A stretch of DNA of 16,929 bases from SIG480 sp045595365 (GCA_045595365.1 JAZOAI010000036.1:1-16929); one strand, 5' to 3'. Counted from the stretch's first letter, positions 8,041 to 15,437 are shown. The notes: generated by a model not told the origin, from the letters alone. Made by a program: numbers and translations.

Positions 8041-8976
8041 TTGCCATTGGATTTAAAAGAGATAAACAATAGGATAAAAAGAGATGCAGTCGGGTTTGCA
8101 GAGGAATGTGAAGCGCGTTATGAGCGAGCAATCAACTCTGCTGCAGAAAAGATTGCAAGCAGAATTGACAAAAGCTGCGTTGTCCTTCTTTCTGGGCCGT
8201 CAGGCTCGGGGAAAACCACCACTGCTCTGAAGCTTGAGCTTGCGCTCGAAAAGCTTGGCGTTGGGAGCCACCCTATATCGCTTGACGATTATTTCAGAAC
8301 TGTCGACCCCGAAACTGCCCCGAAAAATGAAGACGGCGGGATTGACTATGAATCTCCGCAGTGCCTTGACATCCCCCTGCTCAATAAGCATATAAAAGAA
8401 ATGATTGAGGGGAAAGAGGTTCAGATACCGAGGTTTGATTTTAAAAATCAGAGCAGAGCATCTGCAACGGAGCCTTTAAAGCTTGGCAAAAACGAGATAG
8501 TTATTTTTGAGGGGATTCACGCGCTCAATGATGATATAACGGGCGCTGCAGGGGCTCACGGGATAAAACTCTATATCTCTGCAAGAAGCAATTTCACGGC
8601 AGACGGTGAAGTTTTTTATAAGGGAACGTGGACTCGACTTACGAGAAGAATTGTAAGAGATGATATGTTCAGAGGCGCAAATTCCGACTTTACCCTCGCC
8701 ATATGGGACGGGATTCGCCGCGGTGAGAAAAAATATATTTCTCCGTTCCGTGACCGCGCGGATATAATAATTAACTCCACTCACGATTATGAAATCGGGG
8801 TACTCAAAAAGCATCTGAAAAAGGCTGTGAAAAGTGTGCCGGAAGGGATTGCGAGATACGACGAGGTTTGCATGATGCTTAGGAATATTGACGGTTTTGA
8901 GGACATTCCCGACGATGTTGTTCCGAAAGATTCTCTTCTCCGGGAGTTCGTCGGCGGCGGAAGCTTCAAGTATTGA
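8041..8976 (+). CDS. Uridine-kinase-like P-loop nucleoside kinase
   Basis: A 311-residue kinase of the uridine kinase/phosphoribulokinase family (udk-like), expected to phosphorylate uridine or cytidine in pyrimidine salvage. The Walker A motif GPSGSGKT is at 52-59, SLDDYF with the acidic base is near 80-85, and IVIFEGIHAL is a Walker B-like region near residue 160. The related clostridial enzymes of about 550 residues carry an N-terminal TGS-like region. Here only a 45-residue N-terminal helix-rich segment precedes the P-loop, so this is the short form. The start is TTG at 8041, supported by GGGAGG at 8028-8033 (7 nt spacing) and the 2-nt gap after hemZ. It appears to be the last gene of operon 1. 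Substrate specificity is uncertain. Confidence 0.85.
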   Translation: MPLDLKEINNRIKRDAVGFAEECEARYERAINSAAEKIASRIDKSCVVLLSGPSGSGKTTTALKLELALEKLGVGSHPISLDDYFRTVDPETAPKNEDGGIDYESPQCLDIPLLNKHIKEMIEGKEVQIPRFDFKNQSRASATEPLKLGKNEIVIFEGIHALNDDITGAAGAHGIKLYISARSNFTADGEVFYKGTWTRLTRRIVRDDMFRGANSDFTLAIWDGIRRGEKKYISPFRDRADIIINSTHDYEIGVLKKHLKKAVKSVPEGIARYDEVCMMLRNIDGFEDIPDDVVPKDSLLREFVGGGSFKY

Positions 8977-9001
8977 TTTTAATAAACTAAGGTAGTATAC
9001 T
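8973..9001 (+). promoter_or_regulatory. Predicted sigma-A promoter for the zinc-ribbon gene and mtaD
   Basis: TTGATT (8973-8978) overlaps the kinase stop codon and is followed after exactly 17 nt by TATACT (8996-9001). The predicted start is near 9007, just before AGGAGG at 9013-9018. No terminator precedes it, so read-through from operon 1 probably adds to its output. Confidence 0.55.
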
Positions 9002-9026
9002 GAGAATATAAAAGGAGGTTTTTTTG

Positions 9027-9425
9027 ATGAAAGAAAGAATACGCGGAATTTGGGACAAGATTTGTGCAGGTGCGGTTGTTGCCGGAGAATTTGCGGCAAA
9101 GACTGCGGAAAATGTCGGGAACAAGGCAACAGACGTTTTCAACTCATCAAAAACAAATTTAAAAATTCTTGACCTGACAACAGATATTGAGGTTCTTTAC
9201 AAGGAAATAGGCAGGCTGATTTATGCGGCGCACACAAACGAAGAAGCTTCAACAGAAGAGCTTGATGCCCGCCTTGCCGCAATAGATGAAAAGAACCGCC
9301 AGATAGAAGAGCTTCGCGCTGCTCTCGGCACACAGAGCGACACAAAAACCTGCTCACAATGCGGGAAGGAAAATTTAAAGGACAGCAACTTCTGCGCTTC
9401 TTGCGGAGCGTCGCTCGATGATTAA
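9027..9425 (+). CDS. Zinc-ribbon protein with helical N-terminus
   Basis: A 132-residue protein of unknown role. Residues 1-100 are predicted mostly alpha-helical, with an amphipathic or coiled-coil-like region (about 50-100, rich in E, K, L and A). A C-terminal zinc ribbon has four cysteines (C109, C112, C123, C126) in a CxxCGKE...FCxxCG pattern, typical of the zinc_ribbon_2/DUF7577-like tails found on many clostridial membrane-associated or scaffold proteins. There is no signal peptide or transmembrane segment. The frame also permits TTG at 9024; I chose ATG 9027, which lies 8 nt after AGGAGG (9013-9018). Its 3' end overlaps mtaD by 8 nt, so the two are translated together. No function can be assigned. 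Confidence 0.8.
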   Translation: MKERIRGIWDKICAGAVVAGEFAAKTAENVGNKATDVFNSSKTNLKILDLTTDIEVLYKEIGRLIYAAHTNEEASTEELDARLAAIDEKNRQIEELRAALGTQSDTKTCSQCGKENLKDSNFCASCGASLDD

Positions 9426-10701
9426 GAAAGATATGGATATACTTTTTGAAAACGCAAAGGTAATAACTATGGATGAAGATGCGCCATACCTTGAAAATGC
9501 TTATGTTGCGGTGGAGGGCGCAAAAATAAAATACATCGGCATCAAAAAGCCGGAGGGCGATGCGAAAAGGCGCATAAATGCTTCCGGAAAGGTTCTTATG
9601 CCCGGGCTTATAAACACGCATACTCACGTTCCGATGACGCTCTTCCGTGGGCTTTCAGACGATTGCGAGCTTAGCGTATGGTTGAATGAACATATATGGC
9701 CGGCTGAGGATAAGCTGACTGCCGACTCCGTTCGCGCCGGAACGAGCCTTGCGATGGCTGAGATGATAGCCTCGGGGACAACCTCGTTTTCCGACAGCTA
9801 CTTTTTTACCGATGCGATAGCTGACGCGGTTATTGAATCGGGGCTCCGGGCAAATCTCTCGCGCTCGATTGTGGGAAGCGGCGAGAATTTTGAGAATATG
9901 CCTTCGGTTTCTGAGGCAAAGTCTCTTATCGAGCGGGTGCATATGGCAGACGGCGGGAGACTGCGCGCGGATGTTTCGATTCACGCGGAATACACGACAG
10001 AGCCCGCTTGTCGCAGGAAGGTTGCGCAACTTGCAAAGGAAAAGGGCCTGATTCTTCAGATTCACACTTCTGAAACGGCTTCCGAACACGAAAAATGCAT
10101 TGAGAAATACGGAAAAACGCCGACCGAGCTTTTTGAAAGCGAGGGTCTTTTTGAGGGGACACGGCCGCTTCTCGCTCACTGTTGCTATATGACAGAGAAC
10201 GATATGAGAATCTTAAAAGCTCATAACGGATCCGTTGCTCATTGCCCTGTAAGCAACTTAAAGCTTGCATCGGGAGTCGCCCCTGTTCTTAAAATGCAGG
10301 AGTGTGGCGTGAACGTATCTCTCGCGACAGACGGAGTTGCAAGCAACAACAACACTGATATGTTTGAGGAAATCAAGCTTTTTGCAATTCTCCATAAGGG
10401 CATTAGTAAAAATCCCATGGCGGTAAGTGCTATGCAGGCGTTGCGTGCGGCAACGGTGAATGGAGCGCTGGCGCAAGGGAGAGACGATTGCGGGAAGATA
10501 CGCGAGGGCTTTTTGGCAGACATTATTATGCTTGATTTTGACAAGCCCCATCTCATCCCCTGCCATAATGTGATTTCAAACGCAGTCTATTCCGCAAGGG
10601 GAAGCGATGTCGTGCTTACTATGGTCGCGGGCAAGGTTCTCTATGAAAACGGAGAGTTTAAGACTATTGATATAGAACGCGTAAAACATAGCATAAAATA
10701 A
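9418..10701 (+). CDS. mtaD: S-adenosylhomocysteine/5'-methylthioadenosine deaminase-type amidohydrolase
   Basis: A 427-residue amidohydrolase of the MtaD/SahH-deaminase/TrzN group. It is expected to deaminate 5'-methylthioadenosine and S-adenosylhomocysteine to their inosine forms in the recycling of S-adenosylmethionine products. Metal ligands are visible as H68 and H70 (INTHTH), H216 (LQIHTSET) and D305 (ATDG). HAEYT at 189-193 and the LRANLSRSIVG region fit the substrate side. The length is normal. ATG 9418 overlaps the zinc-ribbon stop and has GGAG 9 nt upstream. A second ATG at 9433 would lose five residues and is possible. Related enzymes deaminate other purine or guanine-like substrates, so the exact substrate is inference. 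Confidence 0.9.
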   Translation: MIKKDMDILFENAKVITMDEDAPYLENAYVAVEGAKIKYIGIKKPEGDAKRRINASGKVLMPGLINTHTHVPMTLFRGLSDDCELSVWLNEHIWPAEDKLTADSVRAGTSLAMAEMIASGTTSFSDSYFFTDAIADAVIESGLRANLSRSIVGSGENFENMPSVSEAKSLIERVHMADGGRLRADVSIHAEYTTEPACRRKVAQLAKEKGLILQIHTSETASEHEKCIEKYGKTPTELFESEGLFEGTRPLLAHCCYMTENDMRILKAHNGSVAHCPVSNLKLASGVAPVLKMQECGVNVSLATDGVASNNNTDMFEEIKLFAILHKGISKNPMAVSAMQALRAATVNGALAQGRDDCGKIREGFLADIIMLDFDKPHLIPCHNVISNAVYSARGSDVVLTMVAGKVLYENGEFKTIDIERVKHSIK

Positions 10702-10748
10702 GCTTTCCGAGCATAAATTCGCAATATCACGGAAAAAGGTGTGATTTT

Positions 10749-12326
10749 GTGAATAAGCCGAGAAGAGAAAGCTTTTTGCACGGAGCCGCGGCTCTTGCAG
10801 CGGCGGGTATTGTGGTCAAAATAATAGGCGCTTTCTATAAGATTCCTCTTGGGGCAATGCTCGGCCCTGTCGGAATGGCGAACTTTTCAATAGCATACAA
10901 TATTTATTCACTGCTGTTTGTAATTGCAACGGCGGGGGTCCCTATCGCCGTTTCAAAAATGATTGCAGAAAGCCTTGCGGCAAAAAATGCAGCAGATACG
11001 GAACTGATTTACAAAGTTTCCGGTCGGCTATTTTCAGTGCTTGGATTTTTAGGTTTTCTTGTCCTGCTTTTCTTTGCAGTGCCGATTTCGGAGCTTATGG
11101 GAAGCCGTGATGCGGCGTTTGCAATCAGGGCGATCTCGCCGTCGGTCTTTTTTGTTTCATTATCGGCTGTAAACCGCGGATATTTCCAGGGCCATTCCGA
11201 TATGTATCCGACTGCTGTTTCTGAGGTTATGGAAGCGCTCGGAAAGCTTATTTGCGGAATCGCGGCGGCATGGATTCTGAAAAGCAGGGGAGCAGACTCT
11301 GCTCATATTGCTGCGGGCGCAGTTTCGGGCGTTGCAATAGGCGCGATGGCTTCGTGTGTATATTTTCGCTTCAAGAAAAAGAAAGAAAAAGCGACAAGAA
11401 GAAGCGGAGCGGGAAGGATTATTAAAAAGCTTTTGTCAATCTCGGTTCCGATAACTCTCGGTGCGGCAGTTATAAGCCTTACTGCGGTTATAGACAGCGC
11501 GATAGTTATGAATATTCTCAAAAAATCGGGGTTTACGGAATATCAGGCTAAATGGTCTTTTGGAGCATATAACTACGCGACAACCCTTTTCAGCCTACCT
11601 TCGGCAATTTCCGCAACGCTTGCATCCGCGCTGGTCCCGGCGATTGCCGTTCAGAGGGCGAAAAGGCATACGCTTGAAGCGGATAAGCTCATCAATTCGG
11701 GCGTGAGATTAGCCGTTTTGGTCGCGTCGTTTGCCGCTTTCGGTATGGCGGCACTTTCGAAAGGCATAATAACCCTGCTTTACGGCCACGGGATAGACGA
11801 AGAATGCATAAGGCTATCATCCCGGCTTTTGCAATATCTCAGCATTGGCATTATCCCGCTTGCGGTGGTCACAATCACAAACTCTGTGCATCAGGCGATG
11901 GGAAGGGCAAGTGTTCCGGTGGTTGCGATAGCCTGCGGCGGATTGGCCAAAATCTTATCAAACTACCTTCTCATTTCAATTCCGGAGATTAATATTTTCG
12001 GTGCAGCGATAAGCACGGTTCTGTGTTATCTGACGGCTATGACCGTAAATGTCGCACAGTTTAAAAAGTATTCATACGTAGAAATAGACTTTAAGAATTC
12101 GATATTGAAACCGATTATTTCGGGCGCGGTTGTATTCATATCCGCAGCTTTTGTATATAATAAATGCATTTCTGCTTTCGATGTAAACGCGTCAACCGTT
12201 CTTGCGATTTTCTCGGGAGCTGTTGTTGGAGTAATAAGTGCGTTTTTGATGAAGAACGTTACAAAATACGACAAAAAACTTCTTTTTGGAAGCAAAAATA
12301 TATTTAAATTTATAGAAAATGATTGA
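10749..12326 (+). CDS. yabM: Polysaccharide/lipid flippase of the SpoVB/YabM (MOP superfamily) family
   Basis: A 525-residue multi-pass protein with roughly 14 hydrophobic segments, from about residue 11 to 510. It belongs to the MATE-like/MurJ-like oligosaccharidyl-lipid flippase superfamily. The N-terminal GAAALAAAGIVVKIIGAFYKIPLG segment and GPVGMANFSIAYNIY are typical of SpoVB/YabM proteins, which move lipid-linked precursors across the membrane in spore cortex or envelope synthesis. The position immediately before mazG, hbs and rqcP matches B. subtilis yabM; the SpoVB paralogue cannot be excluded from sequence alone. The start is GTG 10749, with AAGGTGA 5 nt upstream. It lies 47 nt after mtaD with no clear promoter or terminator between, so it may be read through from 8973. 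Confidence 0.88.
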   Translation: MNKPRRESFLHGAAALAAAGIVVKIIGAFYKIPLGAMLGPVGMANFSIAYNIYSLLFVIATAGVPIAVSKMIAESLAAKNAADTELIYKVSGRLFSVLGFLGFLVLLFFAVPISELMGSRDAAFAIRAISPSVFFVSLSAVNRGYFQGHSDMYPTAVSEVMEALGKLICGIAAAWILKSRGADSAHIAAGAVSGVAIGAMASCVYFRFKKKKEKATRRSGAGRIIKKLLSISVPITLGAAVISLTAVIDSAIVMNILKKSGFTEYQAKWSFGAYNYATTLFSLPSAISATLASALVPAIAVQRAKRHTLEADKLINSGVRLAVLVASFAAFGMAALSKGIITLLYGHGIDEECIRLSSRLLQYLSIGIIPLAVVTITNSVHQAMGRASVPVVAIACGGLAKILSNYLLISIPEINIFGAAISTVLCYLTAMTVNVAQFKKYSYVEIDFKNSILKPIISGAVVFISAAFVYNKCISAFDVNASTVLAIFSGAVVGVISAFLMKNVTKYDKKLLFGSKNIFKFIEND

Positions 12327-12372
12327 AAAATTTAGATATTAACAAAAAAACACTTGCAGGAGAGCGATAAAT

Positions 12373-13101
12373 ATGGTAAATTTTTTAAGGAAGGATAAAT
12401 ATGAGTTTTATGACCTTGTTGAGATTACGAAACTTCTAAGGTCAGACGGCGGTTGCCCCTGGGACAGGGAGCAGACTCATAAATCTATCCGGATGAACTT
12501 TGTTGAAGAAGTTTTTGAGGCTTGCGAAGCCATCGACAATGACGACCCCGTTCTTCTCCTTGAAGAACTCGGTGACGTTCTTGCACAGGTGGTTTTTCAC
12601 GCACAGCTTGAAACTGAAGAAGGCAGGTTCGATATCAACGATGTGGCAGACGGGGTTTGCAAGAAATTTATCGAGCGACACCCGCATGTTTTCGGAGATA
12701 CCTCTGCCGAGACCTCTGAAGAGGTCCTCAGAAATTGGGACGACATCAAACGCCGTGAAAAAAAGCAAAAAACACATTTTTCAGCTATGGATTCTGTTGC
12801 GAGAAGCTTGCCTGCGCTGATGCGGGCTGAAAAGCTTTGCGGAAAGGCAAAAAAAGCAGGGCTTCCCGAGAAAAGCTTGGGAGAGCTTTCGGCCTCAGTT
12901 TCAGAGCAGCTTTTGCGCGGAGAAAAAATGGATATTGCAGAAATACTTATGGATGTTGTAAAGATTTCGAGAATTCTCGGAGTCAACCCGGAGGAGCAGC
13001 TTGATCTTAAAAACGAGAAGTTCATAAAGAACTTCCGCGAGATTGAAAACCGCGGGGGAGACCTTTCCGCAGCGCTTTCTGAAAATTCGGACAAGCTGTA
13101 A
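12373..13101 (+). CDS. mazG: Nucleoside triphosphate pyrophosphohydrolase MazG
   Basis: A 242-residue all-helical NTP pyrophosphohydrolase that removes non-canonical or oxidised nucleotides and can influence (p)ppGpp stress. The N-terminal MazG domain is intact: LRSDGGCPWDREQTH near 21-36, NFVEEVFEACEAID with the metal-binding acidic residues, and LLEELGDVLAQVVFHA. The C-terminal half keeps the family ending (RILGVNPEEQL...KFIKNF), but its acidic metal-site helix is reduced to AEILMDVVKI, with no clear EExxE pattern. Only the first domain is therefore likely to be catalytic. Two-domain MazG proteins are usually about 260 residues. AGGAGAG lies 8 nt before the ATG. Its place between the flippase and hbs matches clostridial yabN. 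Confidence 0.92.
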   Translation: MVNFLRKDKYEFYDLVEITKLLRSDGGCPWDREQTHKSIRMNFVEEVFEACEAIDNDDPVLLLEELGDVLAQVVFHAQLETEEGRFDINDVADGVCKKFIERHPHVFGDTSAETSEEVLRNWDDIKRREKKQKTHFSAMDSVARSLPALMRAEKLCGKAKKAGLPEKSLGELSASVSEQLLRGEKMDIAEILMDVVKISRILGVNPEEQLDLKNEKFIKNFREIENRGGDLSAALSENSDKL

Positions 13102-13170
13102 AACATAATCGACTAAAACGGCTGGGGGTAATTACGGCCTTTTAGATAAAATTTATAGGAGGCAAAACAG

Positions 13171-13446
13171 ATGAACAAGACAGAATTGGTAAACGCAGTT
13201 GCTGAAAAGGCAGCAGTTTCCAAGAAGGACGCAGAGAAGGTTATCAATGCAACAGTTGATGCTATCACAGCAGCTCTCAAGGCTGGTGATAAGGTTCAGC
13301 TCGTAGGCTTTGGCGCTTTTGAAGTCAAGGCTCGTGCAGCTCGTCAGGGCAGAAACCCGCGTACAAAGGAAACTATCACAATTCCGGCATCTAAGAGCCC
13401 GGTATTTAAGGCTGGCAAGGCTCTTAAGGACGCTGTCGCAAAGTAA
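13171..13446 (+). CDS. hbs: HU-family DNA-binding protein
   Basis: A 91-residue histone-like HU protein, a homodimeric nucleoid protein that bends DNA without sequence specificity. The whole fold is visible: N-terminal helices (MNKTELVNAVAEKA...), GFGAFEVKARAARQGRNPRT forming the beta-ribbon arm with the conserved RNP, and a C-terminal KAGKALKDAVAK helix. AGGAGG (13157-13162) is 8 nt from the ATG. Codon use differs visibly from its neighbours (frequent AAG, CTC, GCA/GCT, ACA, few rare codons), as expected for a very abundant protein. It sits in the mazG-rqcP interval, the usual clostridial location, and is followed by a strong GC-rich hairpin. No convincing promoter is seen in the 69-nt gap upstream, although expression is expected to exceed its neighbours. 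Confidence 0.97.
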   Translation: MNKTELVNAVAEKAAVSKKDAEKVINATVDAITAALKAGDKVQLVGFGAFEVKARAARQGRNPRTKETITIPASKSPVFKAGKALKDAVAK

Positions 13447-13467
13447 TCAAGCTTAAATAAGCAAATT

Positions 13468-13497
13468 TTGCCGGGGTGAAAGGCTTCACCCCGGCAA
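13468..13497 (+). terminator. GC-rich hairpin after hbs
   Basis: A perfect 11-bp stem (470-480 with 485-495 of the 13,000s, GCCGGGGTGAA/TTCACCCCGGC), extendable to 13 bp (13468/13497), closes on loop AGGC 24 nt after the hbs stop. There is no T-run after it on the plus strand, so it may stabilise the 3' end of the abundant hbs mRNA or attenuate entry into rqcP rather than terminate fully. Confidence 0.45.
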
Positions 13498-13528
13498 GCG
13501 TACCAAATTTCGCAAATGAAGGTCATTT

Positions 13529-13771
13529 ATGAGAATTGATAAATATCTCAAGGTTTCTCGGCTTATAAAAAGAAGAACCGTCGCAAATGAAGCTTGCGAC
13601 AACGGCAGAATCTCAGTTAACGGAAGACCGGTGAAGGCGTCATACGATGTCAAGGTTTCAGATGTTATTGAGATTTCTTTTGGTACACGGACACTTAAAA
13701 TACGCGTGCTCGCCGTTTCTGAACATATGACAAAGGACGAAGCGCACACTATGTATGAAGAAGTGCGCTGA
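13529..13771 (+). CDS. rqcP: RNA-binding S4-domain protein RqcP (YabO)
   Basis: An 80-residue Hsp15/YabO-type protein made almost entirely of one S4 RNA-binding domain: MRIDKYLKVSRLIKRRTVANEAC, then GRISVNGRPVKASYDVKVSDVIEI. Family members bind the 50S subunit at the P-site tRNA and help RqcH add alanine tails to stalled nascent chains in ribosome-associated quality control. RqcH is not encoded in this window. The ATG at 13529 has GAAGGT 5 nt upstream. It occupies the conserved yabO place between hbs and yabP. Its last codons overlap a hairpin (13741-13769). Confidence 0.92.
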   Translation: MRIDKYLKVSRLIKRRTVANEACDNGRISVNGRPVKASYDVKVSDVIEISFGTRTLKIRVLAVSEHMTKDEAHTMYEEVR

Positions 13772-13785
13772 TTTTGTATTTAAAA
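13741..13785 (+). terminator. Possible terminator overlapping the end of rqcP
   Basis: AGCGCAC (13741-13747) and GTGCGCT (13763-13769) form a 7-bp stem with a 15-nt loop. It ends on the first base of the rqcP stop codon and is followed by ATTTTGTATTT. The long loop and interrupted T-tract make it weak, but it lies where vegetative transcription would be expected to end before the sporulation gene yabP. Confidence 0.3.
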
Positions 13786-13847
13786 TTTGAGAATAAAGCG
13801 CATAGCCTCTGAATATGCTTTACTGAAAAAGTATAGGAGGTTTTAAT

Positions 13848-14135
13848 ATGCAGCTTGAAGATAAAGCTTCCCTGAGGGATATCCCGCAGAATGTAATTAT
13901 AGAAAACAGATTGAGGATGAGCGTTTCCGGAGTGCAGGACGTTGAGAATTTCGATGATTCCTGCATAGTCCTTTATACGAACCGGGGGCTTCTGACAATT
14001 CAAGGAACAGGGCTCCACGTCGAGCGTCTGAGCCTTGAGACGGGAGAGCTTGCCATTGAGGGTGAGATTCTCGGGCTTCAGTACAGCCAGGAGAACCCCG
14101 TATCAGGCGGGTTCTGGTCAAGGCTCTTCAGATAG
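13848..14135 (+). CDS. yabP: Sporulation protein YabP
   Basis: A 95-residue YabP/YqfC-family protein. In B. subtilis the yabP-yabQ pair is transcribed by sigma-E in the mother cell, and YabP is needed for normal spore formation. Visible family features are ENRLRMSVSGVQDVENFDDSCIVLYTNRGLLTIQGTGLHVERLSLETGELAIEGEI-type beta-rich repeats, with a C-terminal FWSRLF hydrophobic-basic end that may contact the membrane. The ATG at 13848 has AGGAGG (13835-13840) 7 nt upstream. I could not find a convincing sigma-E promoter in the 76-nt gap before it, although regulation there is likely. yabQ follows 13 nt later. Confidence 0.92.
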   Translation: MQLEDKASLRDIPQNVIIENRLRMSVSGVQDVENFDDSCIVLYTNRGLLTIQGTGLHVERLSLETGELAIEGEILGLQYSQENPVSGGFWSRLFR

Positions 14136-14148
14136 CGGGGAAGGCCTC

Positions 14149-14640
14149 GTGGAGAATGCAGTTTCGGTTCAGACGTTTGAATTTCTTTATTCTGCGTTAC
14201 TTGGCATCGGCATAGGTGTTTTCTTTGATTTTTTGAGAACTGTTCGTGCATATATGAGCGATAAAAGGTGGATCACGGGGCTCTTCGATGCTCTTTTCTG
14301 GATTGTTGCGCTCATCGCTCTTTTCGCATTTGTGCTCACAAGCTCAGGCGGCCGGATGAGGTGGTATGTGCTTGTCGGCGTCTTTTGCGGCGGCTTTGTA
14401 TACAGAGCGGCAGCAAGCGAGATAGTTTTTAAGGTCATGAAGGGGACTTCAGATTCGCTTATAAAGATTTTGTCAATGTCTACGCGCCCGCTCTATATGC
14501 TTTTTAAGTGGATAAGAGATTGCGGGAGAAGGATAAACAAAAAGGTTATCGCCGGGAAATCCCGACGAAAACAAAAGAAGAAAGGAAAGGTTGATAGAAT
14601 TGGCAGCAAAAAAGAGAAGAAAAAAGAGCGTTCTTCCTAA
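14149..14640 (+). CDS. yabQ: Spore cortex biosynthesis membrane protein YabQ
   Basis: A membrane protein of the YabQ family, required in B. subtilis for spore cortex formation and located in the membranes around the forespore. Three hydrophobic segments are clear (residues about 9-28, 43-62 and 68-85 from this start), with FFDFLRTVRAYM after the first. The C-terminal 45 residues are extremely lysine/arginine-rich and soluble. The frame is open upstream to an ATG at 14035, but that would overlap yabP by 100 nt, adds a low-complexity R/S/G-rich stretch foreign to the family, and lacks a ribosome-binding site. The GTG at 14149 follows GGGGAAGG (14137-14144) and begins VENAVSVQTFEFLYS, giving 163 residues. 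It overlaps divIC at its 3' end. Confidence 0.88.
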   Translation: MENAVSVQTFEFLYSALLGIGIGVFFDFLRTVRAYMSDKRWITGLFDALFWIVALIALFAFVLTSSGGRMRWYVLVGVFCGGFVYRAAASEIVFKVMKGTSDSLIKILSMSTRPLYMLFKWIRDCGRRINKKVIAGKSRRKQKKKGKVDRIGSKKEKKKERSS

Positions 14641-14887
14641 AATTATACTTGTTGTGTTTGTCGTATACGCTGCAGTGACTATCATTTCAAATCAGGTTAA
14701 GGTTAACCGCTTTAACGAGGATACTGCGAAGAATAATGATCTCATCCTGACTGAGTCGATGAAGAAAGCAAAGATTGAGCAGGAACTCGCAGCGGAGATT
14801 GACGACGAATACGTTGCGCGTGAAGCTCAGAACCAGGGGTATGCAGCTCCGAATGAGCGCGTGTTTGTAGATGTATCGGGAAGTTAG
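14600..14887 (+). CDS. divIC: Septum formation initiator DivIC (FtsB-like)
   Basis: A 95-residue bitopic membrane protein of the FtsB/DivIC family, which forms the DivIB-DivIC-FtsL complex that activates septal peptidoglycan synthesis. The order is a short very basic cytoplasmic N-terminus (AAKKRRKKS), one membrane segment (about 11-31, LPKIILVVFVVYAAVTIIS), a coiled coil (about 33-72), then a short beta tail ending NERVFVDVSGS. The frame is also open to TTG 14591, but AAGG of AAAGGAAAGG (14581-14590) lies 9 nt before the TTG at 14600 and adjoins the one at 14591, so 14600 is preferred. It overlaps the 3' end of yabQ by 41 nt in another frame. It occupies the usual Firmicutes position between yabQ and yabR. 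Confidence 0.88.
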   Translation: MAAKKRRKKSVLPKIILVVFVVYAAVTIISNQVKVNRFNEDTAKNNDLILTESMKKAKIEQELAAEIDDEYVAREAQNQGYAAPNERVFVDVSGS

Positions 14888-14936
14888 TATTGCGGATGAA
14901 ATCCGTTAAAAATACGAAGGAGGAAGCAAACAGAGT

Positions 14937-15344
14937 ATGGGTCTCGAGGTAGGGGTTATTTGTGACGGAAAGGTCACGTCAATAACAAAGTACGGTGCGT
15001 TTATTTCGCTTGAAGAAGGAAAAAACGGCATGGTACATATTTCTGAAATTTCACACACATATGTAAATGACATAAACGAGCATTTGCAGATTGGCCAGCA
15101 GGTGAAGGTGAAGGTAATAAGCATTGACGAGAAGGGAAGAATCAGCTTGTCAATACGGAAAGCTATGCCTGCCCCTTTGCGCCCGCAACCGAGCTTTTCA
15201 AGACCTGCCCCTGCATCGGTGAAGCCTGAGGAGCTTTCGTTTGAGGATAAGCTCAAGCAGTTTATGCAGGACAGCGACAGCAAAATATCAGGAATCAGGC
15301 AGTATTCCGAGAGGCGCACAAACACCCGCCGCGCAAAAAGATAA
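14937..15344 (+). CDS. yabR: S1 RNA-binding domain protein YabR
   Basis: A 135-residue protein with one N-terminal S1 (OB-fold) RNA-binding domain at about 1-75. This carries the typical GxVTSITKYGAFISL..GMVHISEIS and GQQVKVKVISIDEKGRISLSIR motifs. A proline-rich linker (PAPLRPQPSFSRPAPA) and an acidic-to-basic helix ending in RRTNTRRAKR follow. It resembles the general stress/ribosome-associated S1 proteins of the YabR group; its RNA target is unknown. AAGGAGGAAG (14917-14926) lies 10 nt from ATG 14937. A 5-bp hairpin (14893-14905) sits between the divIC stop and this site. It is the last gene before a strong intrinsic terminator. Confidence 0.9.
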   Translation: MGLEVGVICDGKVTSITKYGAFISLEEGKNGMVHISEISHTYVNDINEHLQIGQQVKVKVISIDEKGRISLSIRKAMPAPLRPQPSFSRPAPASVKPEELSFEDKLKQFMQDSDSKISGIRQYSERRTNTRRAKR

Positions 15345-15351
15345 AATAAAA

Positions 15352-15394
15352 GGGCCCGGAAATGATGAAATAATCACATCCGGGCTCATTTTTT
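15352..15394 (+). terminator. Intrinsic terminator after yabR
   Basis: GCCCGGA (15354-15360) pairs with TCCGGGC (15379-15385), with a G-T and a G-C pair extending outward (352/387). The loop is 18 nt and is followed by CA and six T residues (15389-15394). It is the most canonical rho-independent terminator in the window and separates yabR from spoIIP. Confidence 0.7.
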
Positions 15395-15397
15395 ATG

Positions 15398-15437
15398 CTC
15401 CCCGATAATATAATTTATTGTCTGAATATTTGGGGAG
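15398..15437 (+). promoter_or_regulatory. Leader hairpin covering the spoIIP ribosome-binding site
   Basis: CTCCCC (15398-15403) can pair fully with GGGGAG (15432-15437), the core of the spoIIP Shine-Dalgarno site. AATAT (15407-15411) pairs with ATATT (15426-15430) inside it. Between the arms lies TATAAT (15409-15414), a -10-like hexamer without a recognisable -35; a start from it would fall near 15421, inside the hairpin, leaving the 5' arm out of the mRNA. It is visible as a dyad; a regulatory role is inference. Confidence 0.4.

Noticed and set aside
8476..9129. 217-residue open frame on the minus strand
   Set aside because: It crosses the kinase 3' end and the predicted promoter of the zinc-ribbon gene, with no start signal or family features.
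13811..13838. Sigma-E-like -35 GAATATG before yabP
   Set aside because: The matching -10 would fall on the ribosome-binding site and matches the consensus poorly.
14035..14148. Longer YabQ start at ATG 14035
   Set aside because: It would overlap yabP by 100 nt, adds residues unlike YabQ, and lacks a ribosome-binding site; GTG 14149 fits better.
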